DNA from: QHXW01 sp035280425 | GTDB lineage: Bacteria; Acidobacteriota; Terriglobia; Bryobacterales; Bryobacteraceae | DNA: 64,000 bases | Assembly (NCBI GenBank): GCA_035280425.1 | Contig: DATEFW010000043.1 | Span: 186,001 to 250,000, forward strand | Direction of reading: 5' to 3' | Made by a program: the position numbers and the translations under genes | Notes under the pieces: model-generated | Databases searched by the model: none | Told to the model about the DNA's origin: nothing | Seen by the model: only the letters and a program-made list of their open reading frames with translations | Shown here: piece by piece, positions 39,490 to 48,097 of the stretch | Numbering within the stretch: position 1 is the stretch's first letter | Layout: each line of letters opens with the position of its first letter

Positions 39490-40393
39490 TCCGAACTGGC
39501 CGAGAGCTTCGGCTTGGCTGAGCGGCGCGCACGATTCAAATCCGGAGTGCCGGCTGGCGGTGCTGGGAGCGCCGCTGCGGCTGGGCTCGATCACGCCCGG
39601 GCGCACGGACCTTGCACCGCGCGCGGTACGTTCCGTATTAGCCCGGATGAGCTGCTATGACCTGGAGTTCGATCGGGATTTGCGGGGCATTGCCGCCGCC
39701 GACCTGGGCGATCTCGAACTGGCGGATCGAACTCCCGAGGCAGCGTGCGAACCGCTGACGGCTGCGGTGCGCAGCGCACTGGGGGATCACGATGCCGTGG
39801 TTATCCTCGGTGGAGACAACAGCATTACGCGGCCCGGCTGCCTGGGGATGGCAAATGATCTCGAGCGGTGCGGTCTCATTACGCTGGACGCGCATCTCGA
39901 TCTCCGCGATCTGACGCCGGCGCTTTCGAACGGCAACCCGGTGCGTGCGCTGCTGGCCGACGGGCTGCCGGGAATGAACATCGTGCAGATCGGTATTCAG
40001 GCTTTCGCTAATTCCCGTGCCTATTTCGAAATCGCGCGCGAAGCCGGGATCGAGGTCGTTCCCGTGGGGCAAGTTCGCGCAGCGGGCATCGAGCGAGCGG
40101 TGGAAAAAGCCTTAGAAAAACTGGACGAACGCGTGGACCGCATTTATTTCGATCTCGATCTGGACGTATTGGACCGCGTATTCGCGCCCGCCACGCCGGG
40201 ATCGCGCGCGGGAGGCCTGACGCCGGGCGATCTGCGCACGGCAGCGCGCCTGATGGGAGCACATCCGAAAGTGCGGGTGCTCGACCTGGTGGAAATCGAC
40301 CCGGAAAAAGACGTAGCCGATGCCACGGCTTTCACTGCCGGCCTGTGTCTGCTCTCGTTCGCATCCGGCCTACTGGGCCGGTTTACGCGCTAA
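39479..40393 (+). CDS. hutG: Formimidoylglutamase (arginase/agmatinase family)
   Basis: 304 residues from the ATG at 39479, with AAGGAGAG 8-9 bases upstream; overlaps hutI by 11 bp. Mn-binding motifs of the arginase fold: GGDNS (residues 111-115; the usual metal-binding His of GGDHS is Asn), TLDAHLDLRD, and YFDLDLDVLDRVFAPATPG followed by GGLTP. Arginase-type HutG converts formimidoylglutamate to glutamate and formamide. Position after hutU-hutI makes HutG far more likely than agmatinase. The His-to-Asn change could alter one manganese site. Confidence 0.85.
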   Translation: MPDDPNWPRASAWLSGAHDSNPECRLAVLGAPLRLGSITPGRTDLAPRAVRSVLARMSCYDLEFDRDLRGIAAADLGDLELADRTPEAACEPLTAAVRSALGDHDAVVILGGDNSITRPGCLGMANDLERCGLITLDAHLDLRDLTPALSNGNPVRALLADGLPGMNIVQIGIQAFANSRAYFEIAREAGIEVVPVGQVRAAGIERAVEKALEKLDERVDRIYFDLDLDVLDRVFAPATPGSRAGGLTPGDLRTAARLMGAHPKVRVLDLVEIDPEKDVADATAFTAGLCLLSFASGLLGRFTR

Positions 40394-40423
40394 GCGATTT
40401 AAGCCGCGATAAACTGTCATTCC

Positions 40424-41230
40424 ATGTCGTCTGTTTTTCGCGATCATCTGCTGCGAGGCAAAGTGGCGCTGGTGACCGGTGGCAGCAGCGGGATTTGCCT
40501 GCGGATCGCGGAGCGATTCGCCGAACACGGAGCGAAAGTGGCGCTCATCGGCCGCACGCAGGAGAAGCTGGACGCGGCGGTTCGCGGCATCCATGACGCG
40601 GGAGGAGAAGCCTCGGGATTCTCCGCCGACGTGCGGGATTATGCCGCCCTCCAAGCGGCGATTCAAAAAACGCGCGAGCGCTATGGCGAAATCGACATTC
40701 TGCTTTGCGGCGCGGCGGGGAATTTTCCGGCGCCGGCCGTGGGGATGTCCGCCAACGGATTCAAAGCGGTGATCGACATCGATTTGCTGGGCACGTTCAA
40801 CACCTGCCGCGCGGCGTACGAGCATCTGCGCAAACCGGGAGCATCGGTGGTGAGCATCTCGGCCACGCATGCGTTCCGGCCGATCCCGCTGCAATCGCAC
40901 GTGTGCGCCGGAAAAGCGGGCGTGGATATTCTCATGAAGGTTCTGGCGCTCGAATGGGGGCCGGCGGGAGTGCGTGTTAATGTCGTGAGTCCCGGGCCGG
41001 TGGCCGATACCGAAGGAATGCGGCGGCTGGCGCCGACCGATGAGATCCGCCGGCGTGTTACGGAATCGGTTCCGCTACGCCGGTTCGCCACCAAGGACGA
41101 GATCGCCGATCTCGTTTTCTTTTTGTGTTCCGACGCTGCGGCTTATATCACGGGCGCGGTTTTTGTCTGCGACGGCGGGCATTCGCTATCCGGTTCGAGC
41201 TTCGCGGAGTTCCTGGGCAGCACGAAATAA
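40424..41230 (+). CDS. Short-chain dehydrogenase, 2,4-dienoyl-CoA reductase-like
   Basis: 268 residues. Rossmann motif VALVTGGSSGICLRIAERF, cofactor-type segment VALIGRTQEK, and ILLCGAAGNFPAP, the AGNF variant of the NNAG motif typical of 2,4-dienoyl-CoA reductases. The active-site strand ends SHVCAGKAGVDILMKVLALE: Lys is kept, but the usual Tyr four residues earlier is Cys-containing, as in that subgroup where the catalytic Tyr is elsewhere. NVVSPGPVADTEGMRR and CDGGHSLSGSSF close the fold. Probably NADPH-dependent reduction in fatty-acid metabolism. 30 bp after hutG and 73 bp before nadB. Confidence 0.82.
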   Translation: MSSVFRDHLLRGKVALVTGGSSGICLRIAERFAEHGAKVALIGRTQEKLDAAVRGIHDAGGEASGFSADVRDYAALQAAIQKTRERYGEIDILLCGAAGNFPAPAVGMSANGFKAVIDIDLLGTFNTCRAAYEHLRKPGASVVSISATHAFRPIPLQSHVCAGKAGVDILMKVLALEWGPAGVRVNVVSPGPVADTEGMRRLAPTDEIRRRVTESVPLRRFATKDEIADLVFFLCSDAAAYITGAVFVCDGGHSLSGSSFAEFLGSTK

Positions 41231-41303
41231 TTCACGGCGCTGCGTCCGGCTTCCGGGGTGGGCAGGAAGCCAAATAAAGCGGATGATAAAATCGCAGTAA
41301 CGG

Positions 41304-42836
41304 ATGAATCCGGATTTCCTTGTCGTCGGCGCCGGGGTGGCCGGGCTGCGTGCGGCTATCGAACTGGCGCAGGCGGGCGAGGTGCTGGTTATTGCCAAAG
41401 ACACGCTTCGCGAGTCATCGTCGGAGTACGCGCAGGGCGGAATTGCGGTCGCGCTGAACGATGACGATGAGGTCCGCCTGCACGAACAAGACACGATCGC
41501 GGCCGGAGATGGACTTTGCAATCGCGCCGCCGTACACACGCTGGTAGAAGAAGGCCCGGCGGCGATCCAGCAGTTGATCGACTGGGGCGCGCAGTTTGAC
41601 CGCGAAGGCGACCGGCTGGCGTTTACGCGCGAGGGCGCGCACAGCCGCAAACGTGTTCTGCACGCGCATGGCGATTCCACAGGCCACGAAATCGCGCTGA
41701 CTCTGAACCGCCAGGCATCGGGAATTCCGAATATCCATTTCCAGAGTTACGCGGCTGTTACAGACCTGCTGCTGGAAGACGGCGCCGTATGCGGGGCGAT
41801 AGTGTACGACGAAATGGCGCACGAGAGCTCGCTGATTTTTGCGCGCGCCGTGCTGCTGGCCACCGGCGGCCTGGGGCGTGTTTATCTCGACACCACCAAT
41901 CCCGATGTCGCCACCGGTGACGGCGTTGCTATGGCGTGGCGGGCGGGAGCCGAAATCAGCGATATCGAATTCGTGCAATTCCATCCGACCGCGCTGCACG
42001 TGCCCGGCGCACCGCCGTTTCTTTTGTCGGAAGCGCTGCGCGGGGAAGGGGCATATCTGATAAACGCGCACGGTGAGCGTTTCATGCAGCGCTATCACCG
42101 GCTGGGAGAACTGGCGCCGCGCGATGTGGTGGCGCGCGCTATTGTGTCCGAGATGCGCATCACCAACGCTCAGCACGTCTTTCTCGACCTGCGTCACCGG
42201 GGCGAGCATTTCGTCCGCTCGCGCTTTCCGCGGATCTTCGAGACGTGCCAGCATTACGGCGTGGACCTGGGGAGCGAGCCTGCCCCGGTGCATCCGGCGG
42301 CGCACTATGCCATGGGCGGCGTGCGCACAGATCTGGACGGGCGCGGCAGTCTGCCGGGTTTGTATGCGGCGGGGGAAGCGGCGTGCACCGGTGTGCACGG
42401 GGCCAACCGGCTGGCCAGCAACTCGTTACTGGAAGGAGTTGTGTTCGGCGCGCGCGCGGGCCGAGTGATGCGCGACTATCCGGGCAAACCTCCCGTTCCG
42501 CGCAAAGTGGATTTGCCGGTTCAGCAATTCCCCTGTATCACTGAAGCGCAGGTCCGGAAGATCGCGTGGAACAAGTGCGGCATTATCCGCTCCGGGGATC
42601 AACTGGAAGAAGCCTGCGAACGGTTTCGCACCGATTTGCAGGTCCGCAATCCGGAGCCCGGGCTGGCGGAGTTCTGCCTGCGGAATCTGCACACCGTAGC
42701 GATGCTGATCGCGCGGGCTGCATTGGCCCGCAAGGAGAGCCGCGGCGCACATTTTCGGACCGATTATCCGGAAAAGCTCCCGTCGTTCGAGAAGCATTCC
42801 GTTATCACCAAAGATGACGAAGTCCGGTTCCGTTAA
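41304..42836 (+). CDS. nadB: L-aspartate oxidase
   Basis: 510 residues. Oxidises L-aspartate to iminosuccinate, the first step of de novo NAD synthesis. FAD-binding motif VVGAGVAGLRAAIELAQAGE at the N-terminus, SSEYAQGGIAVAL (family signature), HAHGDSTGHEIALTL, EFVQFHPTALHVPGAPPFL and HYAMGGVRTDLDGRGSLPGL, then GEAACTGVHGANRLASNSLL. All catalytic regions of the succinate dehydrogenase-type flavoprotein fold are present. nadA and nadC are not adjacent. The next gene starts 23 bp before its stop. Confidence 0.95.
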   Translation: MNPDFLVVGAGVAGLRAAIELAQAGEVLVIAKDTLRESSSEYAQGGIAVALNDDDEVRLHEQDTIAAGDGLCNRAAVHTLVEEGPAAIQQLIDWGAQFDREGDRLAFTREGAHSRKRVLHAHGDSTGHEIALTLNRQASGIPNIHFQSYAAVTDLLLEDGAVCGAIVYDEMAHESSLIFARAVLLATGGLGRVYLDTTNPDVATGDGVAMAWRAGAEISDIEFVQFHPTALHVPGAPPFLLSEALRGEGAYLINAHGERFMQRYHRLGELAPRDVVARAIVSEMRITNAQHVFLDLRHRGEHFVRSRFPRIFETCQHYGVDLGSEPAPVHPAAHYAMGGVRTDLDGRGSLPGLYAAGEAACTGVHGANRLASNSLLEGVVFGARAGRVMRDYPGKPPVPRKVDLPVQQFPCITEAQVRKIAWNKCGIIRSGDQLEEACERFRTDLQVRNPEPGLAEFCLRNLHTVAMLIARAALARKESRGAHFRTDYPEKLPSFEKHSVITKDDEVRFR

Positions 42837-44130
42837 AGCGCGCCCGGCCGGGAAGGGTGCAGCGGCAACCGGCGCCTGGGTACGCGTTATCGCGAATCCA
42901 AACCGGCAGCAGGTGATCGCGCCGATTTGCGCGCTGCTGATTTTCGCCGCCTTACCTATTCGCGAGCTGGGGCCGGGTTCGGTGCTTTGGACCGCCCCAT
43001 GCATTCTGCTGGCTGCCATGCTGATCGCCTGGGCGGCCGAATCGGCGCAGTTTTTCGTGGCGCAGGGATTCGCGCTGGCCATCCTGGCGTGGCTGCAGAC
43101 ACTGCCGGAATTTGCCGTGGAGGCCGTGCTGGCGTGGAAACAGCAGGTGCCGCTGCTGCTGGCAAATCTTACCGGCGCGCTGCGGCTGCTCACCGGGCTG
43201 GGCTGGCCCATGATTTACTTCGTCGCATGCACAGCATCCCGCTTGCGCGATCGACGGCCGCTCAAACGAATTGTGCTCGAGCCAGCCCAGGCCGTAGAAG
43301 TCGTCGGCCTGCTGGCGTCGCTGGTTTATATTGCGGTCATCTGGTGGAAAGCGAGGCTGGATGTCACCGACGCCGCCATCCTGATCTGCGTTTATACGGC
43401 CTACCTGATGGTGTTGCGGCTCATGCCGCCGGAGAAACCGGAAGGCATCGAGGACCTGGAGCTGATTCCGCGCAGCATCGTGACGGCCTGGCGGCCGCTG
43501 CGTATCGGGCTGATTGCCGGTCTGTTTCTTGCCGGCGGCGTGCTCATTTATTTCACGGCGGAGCCGTTCCTGGGCAGCCTGCTGGCGCTATCGGCCGTGC
43601 TGGGGGTGCCGACGTTTGTGTTCGTCCAATGGATCGCTCCGTTCGTCTCGGAGTTCCCGGAAAAAGTTTCGGCGTTTTACTGGGCGCGCACCGTGGATCG
43701 CGCTTCCATGGCCTTGATGAACATGGTTTCGAGCAACATCAACCAGTGGACGCTGCTGGCGGCGATGCTGCCGGTGGTTTACTCGATCAGCCGTGGCGCT
43801 CCATCAACCATTGCATTCGATTCGCAGCAGGAGATCGAGCTACTCATGACGCTCGGGCAATCGCTTCTCGGGGCGCTGTTCCTGATCCGGATGGAACTGG
43901 TGTGGTGGCAGGCCGCGGCGCTGTTCGCATTATGGGCCGTGCAGTTTGCGCTCTCACCGATCACGCCGGGGCCCGGTTTTTGGGGAACGATCGCCGGCCG
44001 CATACACTGGGATGTAACTTGGGCGTACCTGGGATGGTCGGCGATCGAAATCCTGCGCCTGGTGGCCGGCCGGCGTATGCCGCTCGCGTTCCGGCTGTTT
44101 GCAGAGATGTGGCGACGCAACGTGCGGTAG
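42814..44130 (+). CDS. Sodium/calcium exchanger-like membrane protein
   Basis: 438 residues with ten or eleven predicted membrane spans. Two inverted-topology repeats stand out: WLQTLPEFAVEAVLAWKQQV followed by PLLLANLTGALRLLTGLGWP, and PFVSEFPEKVSAFYWARTVD followed by MALMNMVSSNINQWTLLAAM. They align with the alpha-1 and alpha-2 repeats of the cation/calcium exchanger family (the S-x-PE and GN/SN motifs), where the acidic residue binds the cation. The ion is not identifiable. A 20-residue basic N-terminus is cytoplasmic. The ATG lies 23 bp inside nadB, so translation is likely coupled. Confidence 0.72.
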   Translation: MTKSGSVKARPAGKGAAATGAWVRVIANPNRQQVIAPICALLIFAALPIRELGPGSVLWTAPCILLAAMLIAWAAESAQFFVAQGFALAILAWLQTLPEFAVEAVLAWKQQVPLLLANLTGALRLLTGLGWPMIYFVACTASRLRDRRPLKRIVLEPAQAVEVVGLLASLVYIAVIWWKARLDVTDAAILICVYTAYLMVLRLMPPEKPEGIEDLELIPRSIVTAWRPLRIGLIAGLFLAGGVLIYFTAEPFLGSLLALSAVLGVPTFVFVQWIAPFVSEFPEKVSAFYWARTVDRASMALMNMVSSNINQWTLLAAMLPVVYSISRGAPSTIAFDSQQEIELLMTLGQSLLGALFLIRMELVWWQAAALFALWAVQFALSPITPGPGFWGTIAGRIHWDVTWAYLGWSAIEILRLVAGRRMPLAFRLFAEMWRRNVR

Positions 44131-44197
44131 GTTTCTAAGCGTTACACCCGATTGTCCCCCCCCGCTTTGCTCCATAACCTAGAAGAGGGAGTCACCC

Positions 44198-45403
44198 ATG
44201 CTGCGTGGTGTCGTTATCTGCCCGGAACAGGAACTGCGGACGGGCCTGAAAGATTCGCTGGAGGCGACCGGGCTGGTATCGATCGGGCGCGCGCTCGATC
44301 GTTATCCGAGCTTAGAGGACCTGGGCCGCTTTCTGCGCGCCGCGGCGCCGGACGTGGTATTTCTCAGCGTGGGATCCCTCAAGCAGGCCCTGGATCTGGC
44401 GGCCCGCATCGAGACCCAGGCTTCAGGCACACAAATTGTCGCCGTCGGCCGGGCCTGTCATCCTGACACGCTGCTGGAGACGATGCGCGCGGGCATTCGC
44501 GAATTTCTGGCCCCTCCGTTCGCCGACGGCGCCATACGCCAATTGCTAGAACGTGTCGACCAGATTGTCGAAAAACAGCCGCCGGCGATCGAATCCACGG
44601 ATTCCGTGCTGGCGTTTCTGCCGTCGAAGGCCGGCGTGGGCTGCTCGACGGTAGCGCTGAACACCAGCATCATGCTTTCGCAGCTTCCCGGAATGCGAGT
44701 GCTGCTTGCGGACTTCGATCTCAACTGCGGCATGATCGGATTCATGCTGCAACTGGACTCTCCGTTTTCGGTGGTCTCGGCGGCCGAGAACGCGCACCAG
44801 ATGGATGAAGACCTCTGGCAAAAGCTGGTGGTCAGCCGCGGGAATCTGGACGTGCTGCATGCCGGAAAGCTCGCGCCGGGCATACGCATCGAGGCTTCGC
44901 AAATCCGGCACCTGCTCGAATTTGCACGACGGAATTACAAAGCCGTGGCCATTGACCTATCCGGAATCCTGGAAAAATTTTCGGTCGAGATCCTGCACGA
45001 GGCTCAACAGATCTTTCTGGTGTGCACGCCGGAAGTGCCCAGCCTGCATCTGGCTCGCGAGAAGCTGCGCTTCCTGCGCAGCCTGGACCTGGACGGCCGG
45101 GTGAAGATTCTGCTCAATCGCGCGCAGCGCCGCTCCTTTATTCCGGTTTCGGAAATAGAAAAGCTGCTCCAGCTCCCGGTGCACATGAGTTTTCCCAACG
45201 ACTATATGGGAGTCCACAAGGCGCTGACGGCCGGTAAACACGTGGATGCGTCCTCCGAGCTTGGCAGAGGATTTCGCGCGCTGGCCGAATCGATCCGGAA
45301 TGTCAAGAAACCCGTCCCGCAGCCTAAGCCGGGTTTGCTCGAAGTATTCCGGCCCCGCAGAAGGCCTCAGCCGGGCCCGGAGCACAGCGCGCTAGCCTGC
45401 TAG
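44198..45403 (+). CDS. CpaE/TadZ-like atypical MinD-family ATPase
   Basis: 401 residues, GAGGGAG upstream of the ATG. The N-terminal ~125 residues form a receiver-like domain (VVICPEQELRTGLKDSLEAT, DVVFLSVGSLKQALDLAARI) as in CpaE. The C-terminal part has a deviant Walker A (PSKAGVGCST, Lys144 to Cys149) in which the second, nucleotide-binding Lys is Cys, then VLLADFDLNCGMIGFMLQL and IDLSGILEKFS. Such degenerate P-loops are normal for TadZ/CpaE, which positions pilus assembly machinery at the cell pole. No other tad/cpa genes are seen here; it converges on glgP with a 7-bp gap. Confidence 0.83.
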   Translation: MLRGVVICPEQELRTGLKDSLEATGLVSIGRALDRYPSLEDLGRFLRAAAPDVVFLSVGSLKQALDLAARIETQASGTQIVAVGRACHPDTLLETMRAGIREFLAPPFADGAIRQLLERVDQIVEKQPPAIESTDSVLAFLPSKAGVGCSTVALNTSIMLSQLPGMRVLLADFDLNCGMIGFMLQLDSPFSVVSAAENAHQMDEDLWQKLVVSRGNLDVLHAGKLAPGIRIEASQIRHLLEFARRNYKAVAIDLSGILEKFSVEILHEAQQIFLVCTPEVPSLHLAREKLRFLRSLDLDGRVKILLNRAQRRSFIPVSEIEKLLQLPVHMSFPNDYMGVHKALTAGKHVDASSELGRGFRALAESIRNVKKPVPQPKPGLLEVFRPRRRPQPGPEHSALAC

Positions 45404-45410
45404 ATTTCAC

Positions 45411-47987
45411 TCAGGCGCGCATGTTCATGGGAGCGGGTTCACCGCTTCCCCATTTCAGCAGAGTCGTGCACGGGCGCGTGAGCGGGTCATCGTAATGGTT
45501 CGGGCTGATGCGCAGCGCATAGCCCATCCGGCCGGTCTGTTGCGGGACGATTTCTTTGGCGAACACAGCTACGGAACCGTTCCTCTCGACCGGCGGCAGC
45601 ACCAGCACCTCGGTATCTTCCAGGCTGCCGCTGGCGCTGATGCGTCCCATCACCAGCTCCACGCGCACGTCCTCGGGCTCGAGACCGGCGAGCTCGACCG
45701 CGGCGCGCACCGGAACCGTCACCCCGCTGGTTACCGGCCCCATGGGCGCAGGACCGGTTTCGACGAACCGGATTTTGTCCCACACTTCCCGGACTTTCCA
45801 GTTCCATTTCACACGCGAGCGCGCTTTCGCAAAGCCGCTGCCGGCCTGCACGACCCAGGCCTGATGCGCAGGATCGTACATTTCACGCAGGTATTCGCGC
45901 ACCATTCGCCGGCAGTCGAACCGCGGGCTGAGGTTCTTGATCGATTTTTTTACGCGGCGCATCCATTCCGGCGTGCCCTGGTCGCGGCGCTCGTAATACA
46001 TGGGAACGATTTCGTTCTCGAGCAGGTAATAGATAGCGCTGGCGTGCATGTTGTCCTGGTCTTCGGAATAGAACTCGCGTTCACCGATGGCCCAGCCGCC
46101 CGAATCCTCGTAGGCTTCGTCAAACCAGCCGTCCAGAATGCTCAGATTCAACACGCCGTTGAGCGCGGCCTTCATTCCGCTGGTGCCGCAAGCTTCTTCG
46201 CCGCGCCGCGGGTTGTTCAGCCAAAGATCCACGCCCTGGATCAGCTCGCGCGCCACTTTCATGTCGTAATCTTCGATGAAAACAATATGTTTCCAAAGCT
46301 CGGGATCGCGCGAGTACTCGACCACTTCCCTAATCTGCGATTTCCCCGGGTGATCTTTGGGATGCGCCTTGCCGGCGATTACAATCTGCGCCGGCCGGTC
46401 TTTATTGCAAAGGATTCGCTTCAGCCGCTCGGGATCGCGAAAGATCAGGGTGGCCCGCTTATACGTGGCAAAACGGCGCGCAAAACCGATGGTGAGGACA
46501 TTGGGATCGAGCACCTCGGCGGCGTGGCGCAGCTCCGAAGAAGCGGCTTTGCGCCGCAGGGCTGAAGACGTCTGGCGGTCGCGAACAAAGCTGATCAGCC
46601 GGCGTTTTCGGCGCCGGTGAACTTCAGACAATTCTTCATCCGGAATCTCGTCCACCAGATCCCATATCTTCGAATCGGCGGTGCGCTCGCGCCAGTCCGG
46701 CTGAAGATACTGGTCGTAGAGGGCCGCCAGGTCTCCATTCAGCCAGCTCGGCAGATGCACACCATTGGTCACCGAGGTAAGCGGCACCTCCCAGGTGGGC
46801 AGCGTGGGCCAAAGCTCCTGCCACATCTCCTGAGCAACCCGCCGGTGCAGCCGGCTGACGGCGTTGCGGTAGGACGAGGTCCGCAGCGCCAGCACGGCCA
46901 TCGAGAAGCGCTCTCCCGGATCGGACGGATTGCGCCGGCCGAGCGACATGAGTTGATCGAATTCGATGCCCGCTTCGCGGCAATAACCGCCGAAATAGTA
47001 ATGCATCATGCCGGGGTCGAACAGATCGATGCCCGCGGGAACCGGCGTGTGCGTGGTGAAGACGTTGTTGGTGCGGGAGGCTTCGAGCGCCTCTTCAAAG
47101 TTGAGGTGTTGTTCCTGCATCAGGACGGCGATGCGCTCGACCGCAAGAAAAGCCGAATGGCCCTCGTTCATGTGATAGACGGTCGGCGCCAGATTCATGG
47201 CTCGCAGCGCGCGCGGCCCGCCGATGCCCAGCACGATCTCCTGCCGGATGCGCGTGTCCATATCGCCGCCATATAACTGGTCGGTGATATCGCGGTCCTG
47301 CGGCAGGGAATTGTCCTGGATGTTGGTGTCCAGGAGAATGAGTTTCGTCCGGCCCACATCCATACGCCAAACCTGGATGGCAATCGGGCCGGTGGGCAAC
47401 CTTACGCTGACTTTCAGATCTTCCCCCGCCGCATTCTTTACCGGCTGAATCGGCAGCGTGTAGAAGTCGTTGTCCAGATAACGTTCCTGCTGCCAGCCAT
47501 CGGCATTGAGCACCTGGCGGAAATAGCCTTGTTGATAAAGCAGTCCTACTCCGATGAGCGGCAGGTTCAGATCGCTCGACGATTTCAAATGGTCGCCGGA
47601 AAGGATGCCCAGGCCGCCGGAGTAAATCGGCAGGCACTCGGTCAGCCCATATTCTGCCGAAAAGTACGCAATCAGCTTGCCGTCCTGTGCCGGGCGGCCG
47701 TCCTGCATGTGCGCGTCGTAGCGCTGGCAGGCCTGCGCGTAATGGGCGAGATAGCGCGGATCGGCGGCGGCCCGCTCCAGATTTTCCTGCGAGACGCGGC
47801 CGAGCATCACTACCGGGTTATAACCGCAATCTTTCCAGAGATTTGGGTCGAGACGCCGGAACAGCGCCCGAATCGTGGGCTCCCAGGCCCAAAGAATGTT
47901 GTATGCCAGCTCGGCCATTCGCGAGAGCGCCGGTGGGATCGCCGGGCGCACCAGAAATTCCCGAACTGGCTGAATTTGAAATGCCAT
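45411..47987 (-). CDS. glgP: Alpha-glucan (glycogen) phosphorylase
   Basis: 858 residues, the bacterial/archaeal alpha-glucan phosphorylase type with an N-terminal accessory domain (residues ~1-100, NILWAWEPTIRALFRRLDPN). Phosphorolyses alpha-1,4-glucan to glucose-1-phosphate. GT35 landmarks: YFSAEYGLTECLPIYSGGLG, HLKSSSDLNLPLIGVGLLYQ, EGHSAFLAVERIA, SVTNGVHLPSW and the pyridoxal-phosphate Lys in CGTSGMKAALNGVLNLSILD. The C-terminal ~120 residues carry a beta-rich domain. It is not in a glycogen operon here; CpaE converges on its 3' end. Confidence 0.93.
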   Translation of the reverse strand: MAFQIQPVREFLVRPAIPPALSRMAELAYNILWAWEPTIRALFRRLDPNLWKDCGYNPVVMLGRVSQENLERAAADPRYLAHYAQACQRYDAHMQDGRPAQDGKLIAYFSAEYGLTECLPIYSGGLGILSGDHLKSSSDLNLPLIGVGLLYQQGYFRQVLNADGWQQERYLDNDFYTLPIQPVKNAAGEDLKVSVRLPTGPIAIQVWRMDVGRTKLILLDTNIQDNSLPQDRDITDQLYGGDMDTRIRQEIVLGIGGPRALRAMNLAPTVYHMNEGHSAFLAVERIAVLMQEQHLNFEEALEASRTNNVFTTHTPVPAGIDLFDPGMMHYYFGGYCREAGIEFDQLMSLGRRNPSDPGERFSMAVLALRTSSYRNAVSRLHRRVAQEMWQELWPTLPTWEVPLTSVTNGVHLPSWLNGDLAALYDQYLQPDWRERTADSKIWDLVDEIPDEELSEVHRRRKRRLISFVRDRQTSSALRRKAASSELRHAAEVLDPNVLTIGFARRFATYKRATLIFRDPERLKRILCNKDRPAQIVIAGKAHPKDHPGKSQIREVVEYSRDPELWKHIVFIEDYDMKVARELIQGVDLWLNNPRRGEEACGTSGMKAALNGVLNLSILDGWFDEAYEDSGGWAIGEREFYSEDQDNMHASAIYYLLENEIVPMYYERRDQGTPEWMRRVKKSIKNLSPRFDCRRMVREYLREMYDPAHQAWVVQAGSGFAKARSRVKWNWKVREVWDKIRFVETGPAPMGPVTSGVTVPVRAAVELAGLEPEDVRVELVMGRISASGSLEDTEVLVLPPVERNGSVAVFAKEIVPQQTGRMGYALRISPNHYDDPLTRPCTTLLKWGSGEPAPMNMRA

Positions 47988-48022
47988 TCTGTTTCTAAGA
48001 GATTATTAAAGTCACTCTAGCG

Positions 48023-48049
48023 CAAATAAACCCCGGAGGTGCGTCGGGG
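48023..48049 (-). terminator. Probable Rho-independent terminator of the PQQ/cytochrome gene
   Basis: On the minus strand CCCCG (48049-48045) pairs with CGGGG (48035-48031) across a nine-base loop, followed by TTTATTTG. It lies between the PQQ gene stop (48098) and the glgP start (47987), so it would stop the former transcript. The stem is short, hence only moderate confidence. Confidence 0.5.
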
Positions 48050-48097
48050 ATTTTCCTTACCGGTACTGCAAAATATCCCGTCTACCTGTGGGTACAG

